Assembly (NCBI GenBank): GCA_009785525.1 | Contig: WQWC01000002.1 | Location: 60,814-124,813, forward strand | Direction: 5' to 3' | Length of the DNA stretch: 64,000 nucleotides | Source of the DNA: Oscillospiraceae bacterium | Lineage (GTDB): Bacteria > Bacillota > Clostridia > Oscillospirales > Oscillospiraceae | In this document: in pieces, positions 57,815 through 64,000 of the stretch | Layout of the letters: the number at the start of each line of letters is the position of its first letter | Numbering within the stretch: the first letter of the stretch is position 1 | The notes under the pieces: model-generated | What the model was told of the DNA's origin: nothing | Database searches by the model: none | What the model saw: only the letters and a program-made list of their open reading frames with translations | Program-made: the position numbers and the translations under genes

Positions 57815-59176
57815 CTACCCGCCTAACATCTCAATCCCCAGCCTGACCCTGCGCAGCGTTTCCTCCCGGCCCAGAATCCAGCAGAGTTCCACCGCGCCGC
57901 CGGGGGTTACTGTTTGACCCGATACCGCGATTCGCAACGGCCACATGACTGTGGCGTTTTTCACGCCGAATTCCGTTGCCAAATCGGTTAACGCGGCTGC
58001 AATAGCCTCTGCCGTCCAATCTAATTTCTCCAGCGGTGCGATTACGGCGCGGAGCATGTCCAATGACACCTGCTCGTCCGTTTTGGATTTCTTGTGTACG
58101 TACAGCTCAGTAGAATATTCCGGCAGCTGATCGAAAAAGCCGATTTTTTCCGGGATGTCGGATAAAATTTCGCATCTGGGTTGCAGGATTTCCGCAATCG
58201 CCGTCCGTGATATGTCGGCTGTTTTGACAGCCTGGTCGATATAAGGCCGCGCCAAGTCGGCGAATTTTTCGGGATCCATGGCCTTGATATACTCGCTGTT
58301 GAAGTGCTTCAGCTTGTCGTGATCGAATATCGCGCCGGATTTTGAGATTCCGCTGATGTCGAAGACCTCCACCAGCTCCGGCAGTGTGAAAATTTCACGC
58401 TCTCCGCCAGGGCTCCAGCCCAATAGGGCGACGTAGTTCAAGACGGCTTCTTTTAAGTATCCCCGTTGCAACAGATCGTCATACGTCGGGTCGCCGTGGC
58501 GTTTGGAGAATTTATGCTGCGCGTCACGCATGATCTGCGACACGGTGACGTATTGCGGAATTTCCCACCCGAATGCCTCGTATAGCAGATTATATTTCGG
58601 TGCGGAAGCCAGGTACTCATCCCCGCGCATAACGTGGGTGATGCCCATCAGGTGATCGTCTACCACGTTCGCGAAGTTATACGTCGGCATCCCGTCGCTT
58701 TTTAACAGAACCATGTCGTCTAGCGTATCGTTTTGCACGGTGATTTCACCGAAAATCATGTCGTGGACGGTGGTTGTGCCCTCTGTCGGTATTTTCATAC
58801 GGATCGCGCCCTCATCGTGATACGCCGCGCCTTTTTCGACCAGCAGATCGGCGTAATGCTTGTAGATTTCTTTGCGTTCACTCTGCGTATACGGCCCGGC
58901 AGGGCCGCCGACGTCGGGGCCTTCGTCGTAAATCAGGCCAGATTCAAGCAAGGTTTTGATTATAACCTCGGTCGCACCTTCGACGTATCGGGCCATATCT
59001 GTGTCCTCAATACGCAGTATAAATGTCCCGCCGTTCCGCTTTGCCAACAGGTACGCATATAGCGCGGTGCGCAATCCGCCAACGTGCATGTATCCGGTTG
59101 GGCTCGGTGCGAACCGTGTGCGGACGCCGTTACGCGGGATGCTGGCTTCCAAATTAGTGAAGAATGTGTTGTCCAT
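57815..59176 (-). CDS. gltX: Glutamate--tRNA ligase
   Basis: TRFAPSPTGYMHVGGLRTALYAYLLAKRNGGTFILRIEDTD; KFSKRHGDPTYDDLLQRGYLKEAVLNYVALLGWSP. Confidence 0.97.
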   Translation of the reverse strand: MDNTFFTNLEASIPRNGVRTRFAPSPTGYMHVGGLRTALYAYLLAKRNGGTFILRIEDTDMARYVEGATEVIIKTLLESGLIYDEGPDVGGPAGPYTQSERKEIYKHYADLLVEKGAAYHDEGAIRMKIPTEGTTTVHDMIFGEITVQNDTLDDMVLLKSDGMPTYNFANVVDDHLMGITHVMRGDEYLASAPKYNLLYEAFGWEIPQYVTVSQIMRDAQHKFSKRHGDPTYDDLLQRGYLKEAVLNYVALLGWSPGGEREIFTLPELVEVFDISGISKSGAIFDHDKLKHFNSEYIKAMDPEKFADLARPYIDQAVKTADISRTAIAEILQPRCEILSDIPEKIGFFDQLPEYSTELYVHKKSKTDEQVSLDMLRAVIAPLEKLDWTAEAIAAALTDLATEFGVKNATVMWPLRIAVSGQTVTPGGAVELCWILGREETLRRVRLGIEMLGG

Positions 59177-59306
59177 CTTGATCTCTCCTAATGTAAATTT
59201 GCTGATGCCAATTATTCTACCACAATTCCGGCGGGATGGCAAAAAGTAACGAGACAAAACAAAAATTTTGCCTCGTTACTCTTATATTAATGAAGTACCT
59301 AAAATC

Positions 59307-59801
59307 TTAAGACGCGGGTCTGTTCCTGTTCTGTGCGTTTTCATTCGGCGCGGGTGCGGGGGCTGGGGCCGGTGAAACGCTGCGTCTTGTTTCCGCCGGT
59401 TTCTGTGGTACGGCGGGTGCAGGCTGCGTTGGCGGTTTCAACGGTGAGTTGGTATTAAACGCAATTCCCGGCATGTTAGGCATTTCGGCTCCGCCGCGGA
59501 GTCCTGCGTGATGCCCAGCGCGATTTCCTTCATGAGCACCGCCAACGCCTGTCTGCGGGAGATTCCCGCGCACACCATCTCTTGCCGTTTCGTTGTCAGC
59601 CGGGACGTTTGCCCGCGGTTGGCGGCGATGGTAAGTTCCGGCGTGCGGCCTTGGATGCGGCACGTGTCTTGCACCGCCATCATTCGCGTTATCACGCACC
59701 GGAGTGCTGGATCTGGCCCTATACGTTGACGCACAGCCTGCTAATCCGATTAAACCGATTACTGCTACAAGTAAAAGGATTATCGCAATTGTTCTTTTCA
59801 T
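59307..59801 (-). CDS. Low-complexity lipoprotein
   Basis: MKRTIAIILLLVAVIGLIGLAGCAS lipobox; His/Arg/Pro-rich; RBS ggaggaaat. Confidence 0.6.
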   Translation of the reverse strand: MKRTIAIILLLVAVIGLIGLAGCASTYRARSSTPVRDNANDGGARHVPHPRPHAGTYHRRQPRANVPADNETARDGVRGNLPQTGVGGAHEGNRAGHHAGLRGGAEMPNMPGIAFNTNSPLKPPTQPAPAVPQKPAETRRSVSPAPAPAPAPNENAQNRNRPAS

Positions 59802-60080
59802 ATTTCCTCCTAGGTTTAAATAATGAGTTGTCCCCACTATTATTTCCCGGAGGTATTGAAATACATTTGGCAATTTTTGTGAATTTTTGCGGAAGGGGTA
59901 CGTTGCCAATCCGAACGGCCTGTGTAGGGGCGACCGTCCCGGTCGCCCACCGTATCCCTCGTCTACCTCCGTTCCCCCGTCCCCTGGAGCAGACAACCAC
60001 GGGCGACCGAGGACGGTCGCCCCTACGGGACATCGCATAAACGTAACCTGCGGGGGCACGTCCCCTACAACACAAACCCC

Positions 60081-63000
60081 TCACCCCACTACAACACTAT
60101 CCAGCCCCAGCATTTCTTGCAGCTCAGTCACCAACGCCTGGTGAATCACGCAATTCGTGCCGATTTTCTTCTTTGTATCATCAAAATACATCACCATTTT
60201 CTCACGGCCCGGGAACATGTCCAGCACCAGCTTGAATCGCTCGTATTCCTCAGATTCTTCGCTGCTGATCTTGACGAATATTTTTCGATCCTCCGGCTGT
60301 TCGGTGAGCGCCGGCTCCGGAGTCTTCGCCGCATCCATGGTCAGTTCTCGCATGGAGTTTATCACTATCTGCGGCGGCTTTTCATCGCGGTGCGACACCC
60401 TGCCTTGGATTATTACGCGTTCGCCGATTCGTATCAGGCCATCGCTGTCGTCCAACGTCCGTTGGAAGGCGATCAGCTCGATATTCCCGGTGGCGTCTTC
60501 AATCTCCAGATACGCCATCAGTCCGCCGTTGCGGGTCGGCTTGAATTTCGTGGCGGTGATAATCCCGGCGATTGTCACGTCCATGTTGTCGCGGAACCGA
60601 GTTTTGTCTTCATCCGTCAAAATCTCGCCTATTGGGGCGGCTCCTATCGACTTTAACGCGTCTGTGAACTCATCCATCGGGTGGCCGGACAAGTACAGAC
60701 CCGTCACCTCGCGCTCCATACGCAGCAGCTCCATTTTTGAATAGTCTTCCATCTCCGGAATCGTGATTTCACCCTGTTCCGAATCTTCTGGCTTATCCGC
60801 CGACATGCCGAACAAATCTATCTGCCCTGCCACGTTTTTTCTATGATGCTCCGCAATTGAGTCAATTATCATTTCAAACGTCGTCATCAACCGGCGGCGG
60901 TTTATGCCGAACTCATCAAAACAGCCGGATTTTATCAAACTCTCCACTGCGCGCTTGTTCAGGTCGTGGCCATACATTCGCTGGCAGAATTGATACAGGC
61001 CGGTGAACGGCCCCGCCGCCTCGCGTTCCCGCATCAGCTCGCTTATAAATCCGCGCCCGATGTTTTTTAACGCCACAAGGCCGAATCTTATATTCTCGCC
61101 CTCCACTTTAAACATCGCGTCGGACTCGTTGACGCTCGGCGGCAAAAGGCGGATCCCAAGCTCACGGCATTCTGCTGTGTATTCCGCGACTTTTTCAGCC
61201 CAACCGAGGATTGAGCTCATCAAGGATGCCATGTATTCCCGTGGATAATGACACTTTAAATACGCCGTCTGATACGCCACCACGGCATACGCCACGGCGT
61301 GGGATTTGTTGAACGCGTAATTGGCGAAATCCAGAATCTCGTCATATATTCCGTTGGCGATCTCCCGCGGAATCCCGTTTGCAACGGCCCCGGCAATTCC
61401 GCGTTCGGCATCGCCTTCGATAAACGATTTCCGCTCCCGCTCTATTTCGTCGCCTTTTTTCTTCGATATCGCGCGGCGGATCATGTCGGCCTGCCCCAAG
61501 GAGAATCCGCCGAGCCGCCGAAATATTTCAATCACCTGCTCTTGGTACACGATGCAACCGTAAGTAACTTCCAGAATCGGCACCAGTGACGGGTGCTTGT
61601 ACGTGATTTTCGACGGGTCGCGGCTGGACTCCAGGAACCGCGGGATCGAATCCATCGGCCCTGGGCGGTACAGCGAGATAATCGAGGCGATGTCATCAAT
61701 ATTTTTAGGCCCCAGCCCGACCGACACACCGGTCATGCCTTGGGACTCAATCTGGAACACGCCGGACGTCTTGCCGTCAGCCAACAACTTAAACGTCGCG
61801 GCATCGTCTTCCGGGATGGCTTCGATTGTGAATTCAGGGCCGCCCCTACGGTTTATCATTTTCACCGTGTCATCTATTACTGTCAAGTTCCGCAGGCCGA
61901 GGAAGTCCATTTTTAAGAGACCCAACTCTTCAAGCGTACCCATCGTGTATTGTGTGGCGATTGAATTGTCTTTTTTCGACAACGTCAGCGGCACATATTC
62001 CTGCACCGGGCGCTTTGTTATTACAATCCCGGCGGCGTGGGTGCCGGGGTCTTTCGGCATGTCTTCCAAGGCGAGACTCAAGTCAATCACGCGGCGGATT
62101 CTGTCGTCGGTGTCATACCTCCGCCGCAGATTCGGGGATGTTTGCAATGCGTCCGCTAGACGTATGTTCAGTACGGTCGGAATCTCTTTAGCCAGCTCAT
62201 TCTCCTCGGCAAATGACAATCCCATCGCTTTCGCGACTGATCTGACCGCATTTTTCGCTTTCAGTGTGTTGAACGTCATAATCTGCGCAACATGGTCTTC
62301 GCCGTACTTGGCTTTGACGTAATCGATAACTTCACTGCGCCGGCGCTCACAGAAATCTATGTCAATATCGGGCATACTGATCCGCTCCGGGTTCAAAAAC
62401 CGCTCGAATATCAGCCCGTATTTTATCGGATCCACGGCAGTGATGCCCAGGCAATACGACACAACACTCCCAGCGGCGGAACCTCTTCCCGGGCCGACAG
62501 GGATCCCCTGATTTTTCGCGAATGCAATAAAGTCGGCGACTATCAGCATGTATCCAGTGAAACCCATTTTGGAGAGCATCGCAAGCTCAAAATCCAGCCG
62601 CTCTAATATCTCCGGATCCCCCGCGTCGTACAGGCGGCCCAGCCCTTCCATACACAACTTTCGCAAATACGCATCCGCGTCCGATTCACCTTCCGGCAAC
62701 TGGAACTCCGGCAAATGCAGTTCGCCGAACTCGAAATCCAGCTGGCACTGCGCGGCAATTTTCGCGGCATTGTCAATCGCCTCCGGGTGGTCGGGAAACA
62801 ACGCCCGCATCTCATCCTCGGACTTGAGGTAAAGCTCCTGATTATCAAATTTCAGCCGGTCCGCATCATAGATAGTCTTGCCCATTTGAATGCACATCAG
62901 GACATCCTGCGCTTCGGCGTCGTCGCGATTTATATAATGTGCGTCGTTAGTCGCGACCAGCGGAATCCCTGTTTCATCGTGAATGCGTATCAGTCCGGCG

Positions 63001-63554
63001 TTGACCTCCGGTTCATCCGGCAAGTTGTGTTTTTGCAGCTCCAGATAAAATCCGTCCGTGAATATATCTCGCAGTTCCGCGGCTTTTTTGAGCGCCGCGT
63101 CATGCTGCCCAGCGAGAATCAGCTGCGGAATCTCGCCCGAAACACACCCGGACAGGGCGATTATGCCCGCGCTGTGTTCACGCAACAGGTCAATATCCAC
63201 ACGCGGTTTCTGGTAAAACCCCTCTGTAAACGATAGGCTGACCATCTGGCACAGGTTCTGGTATCCGCTTAGGTCTTTGCATAACAGAACCAGATGGAAC
63301 CTCGCGGAATCTTCCTTGTACTCCATATCAAACCGCGTGCGCGGCGCGACGTATACTTCACAGCCGATAACCGGGTTGATTCCGGCCTTCTTCGCGGCTT
63401 TGTAGAAGCTGACAGCTCCGTACATCACGCCATGGTCGGTGATGGCAAGACTATCCTGCCCCAGCTCTTTGGCGCGGGCAACGAGGTCAGTAATCCGGCA
63501 AGCGCCGTCAAGCAGGCTGTATTCTGTGTGTACATGCAAGTGGGCGAATGGCAT
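60081..63554 (-). CDS. dnaE: DNA polymerase III subunit alpha
   Basis: MPFAHLHVHTEYSLLDGACRI; VGPGRGSAAGSVVSYCLGI; PDIDIDFCERRR; PKDPGTHAAGIVI; C-terminal OB-fold. Confidence 0.98.
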   Translation of the reverse strand: MPFAHLHVHTEYSLLDGACRITDLVARAKELGQDSLAITDHGVMYGAVSFYKAAKKAGINPVIGCEVYVAPRTRFDMEYKEDSARFHLVLLCKDLSGYQNLCQMVSLSFTEGFYQKPRVDIDLLREHSAGIIALSGCVSGEIPQLILAGQHDAALKKAAELRDIFTDGFYLELQKHNLPDEPEVNAGLIRIHDETGIPLVATNDAHYINRDDAEAQDVLMCIQMGKTIYDADRLKFDNQELYLKSEDEMRALFPDHPEAIDNAAKIAAQCQLDFEFGELHLPEFQLPEGESDADAYLRKLCMEGLGRLYDAGDPEILERLDFELAMLSKMGFTGYMLIVADFIAFAKNQGIPVGPGRGSAAGSVVSYCLGITAVDPIKYGLIFERFLNPERISMPDIDIDFCERRRSEVIDYVKAKYGEDHVAQIMTFNTLKAKNAVRSVAKAMGLSFAEENELAKEIPTVLNIRLADALQTSPNLRRRYDTDDRIRRVIDLSLALEDMPKDPGTHAAGIVITKRPVQEYVPLTLSKKDNSIATQYTMGTLEELGLLKMDFLGLRNLTVIDDTVKMINRRGGPEFTIEAIPEDDAATFKLLADGKTSGVFQIESQGMTGVSVGLGPKNIDDIASIISLYRPGPMDSIPRFLESSRDPSKITYKHPSLVPILEVTYGCIVYQEQVIEIFRRLGGFSLGQADMIRRAISKKKGDEIERERKSFIEGDAERGIAGAVANGIPREIANGIYDEILDFANYAFNKSHAVAYAVVAYQTAYLKCHYPREYMASLMSSILGWAEKVAEYTAECRELGIRLLPPSVNESDAMFKVEGENIRFGLVALKNIGRGFISELMREREAAGPFTGLYQFCQRMYGHDLNKRAVESLIKSGCFDEFGINRRRLMTTFEMIIDSIAEHHRKNVAGQIDLFGMSADKPEDSEQGEITIPEMEDYSKMELLRMEREVTGLYLSGHPMDEFTDALKSIGAAPIGEILTDEDKTRFRDNMDVTIAGIITATKFKPTRNGGLMAYLEIEDATGNIELIAFQRTLDDSDGLIRIGERVIIQGRVSHRDEKPPQIVINSMRELTMDAAKTPEPALTEQPEDRKIFVKISSEESEEYERFKLVLDMFPGREKMVMYFDDTKKKIGTNCVIHQALVTELQEMLGLDSVVVG

Positions 63555-63580
63555 GGCTGCGTCCTTTCTTATAGCAGGTC

Positions 63581-63610
63581 TTGACAGGTGATGGTTGTGT
63601 GTGGTATACT
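63581..63610 (+). promoter_or_regulatory. Predicted promoter TTGACA-18-TATACT for an antisense/convergent small RNA
   Basis: ttgacaggtgatggttgtgtgtggtatact in the dnaE 5' region on the + strand. Confidence 0.6.
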
Positions 63611-63616
63611 GTCTAT

Positions 63617-63701
63617 ACAAAGAGGAACTGTCGCTTTTCGTATGGCGGCTCAGTCCTTTATTAGAATGTTTGAGACGCCTTAACTGTTAAGGCGTCTCGA
63701 A
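63617..63701 (+). ncRNA. Candidate type I antitoxin sRNA
   Basis: Begins after the TTGACA/TATACT promoter; runs to the 12-bp hairpin 63672-63698 at the toxin 3' end. Confidence 0.4.
63672..63698. terminator. 12-bp perfect hairpin gagacgccttaa-ctg-ttaaggcgtctc (possible bidirectional terminator)
   Basis: Perfect inverted repeat between toxin stop codon and convergent promoter; no strong T run on either strand. Confidence 0.55.
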
Positions 63702-63800
63702 TCATTTATCGCTGTTGTCGTTATTAAATAACGTGTAACAGAGAGTAACAACCGCTACGATTACCATTGTATACACGAAAAGTGCATCATATGTAACCAT
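63702..63800 (-). CDS. Putative holin-like type I toxin, MVTYDALFVYTMVIVAVVTLCYTLFNNDNSDK
   Basis: M-x-T-Y-[DE]-[AS]-L start typical of holin-like toxins, single TM, charged tail; strong RBS AAAGGGGGTGATGAT. Confidence 0.7.
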   Translation of the reverse strand: MVTYDALFVYTMVIVAVVTLCYTLFNNDNSDK

Positions 63801-63855
63801 ATCATCACCCCCTTTGCAAGAGAGTGACCGAGTCGCCAAGCGACAGTTCCTAGTT

Positions 63856-63884
63856 ATTATATCTCATACTTTTACTTTTTGCAA
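63856..63884 (-). promoter_or_regulatory. Promoter TTGCAA-17-TATAAT for the holin-like toxin mRNA
   Basis: Reverse complement TTGCAA AAAGTAAAAGTATGAGA TATAAT; predicted start near 63849. Confidence 0.7.
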
Positions 63885-64000
63885 AATAAACTTCATGCAA
63901 GCTGCGTTACACCCCGATGAATGAAAACGAGGTGTAAGTCCGGGATTGTTATGGTATACTTTATTGCGCACGGCATCAGGTCGGCTTTTTTTGCCGCTAC

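Noticed and set aside
59438-59734. Alternative minus-strand frame overlapping the low-complexity lipoprotein, possible frameshift
   Set aside because: The annotated frame has a lipobox, RBS and continuous reading through the region; the other frame has no recognisable domain.
61597-62322. 241-aa plus-strand ORF inside dnaE
   Set aside because: Antisense to the highly conserved dnaE catalytic region; no independent support.

Overview
The window is about 64 kb of Gram-positive, Clostridia-like chromosome (spore-former-type genes; taxonomy inferred). Most genes are housekeeping or conserved. These include: an orphan solute-binding lipoprotein; a Noc/ParB-like gene; a Phd/ParE toxin-antitoxin pair; MoxR-DUF58; two HtrA proteases; hisA-hisF; an SLH/CAP surface protein; an NDP-sugar pyrophosphorylase/phosphomannomutase fusion; alanine dehydrogenase; DnaI/DnaD-like helicase loading proteins; three tRNAs (Val, Glu, Met); ddl-murF; a lysine-riboswitch asd-dapA-DUF3795-dapB operon; SpoIID-queA and tgt-yajC separated by a cobalamin-riboswitch cobalamin-salvage cassette; a Ca-type P-ATPase; an AGCS symporter; a CofE-like protein; YpeB; gltX; and dnaE. 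Intergenic spacers are crowded with at least three families of dispersed palindromic, MITE-like repeats. The most interesting unannotated signal is at the right end. A 32-aa holin-like toxin ORF (MVTYDALFVYTMVIVAVVTLCYTLFNNDNSDK) sits just upstream of dnaE. It has a near-consensus promoter, a convergent near-consensus promoter on the other strand, a 12-bp hairpin between them and a perfect 14-nt inverted repeat at the two predicted 5' ends. This is a candidate type I toxin-antitoxin locus with unusual architecture. Other notable signals are a long structured leader upstream of htrA, tandem repeats in the leader of the solute-binding protein gene, translationally coupled micro-ORFs, a probable pseudo-phosphomannomutase domain and two XRE/small-protein divergent modules. 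All calls come from reading the sequence; no database search was run.
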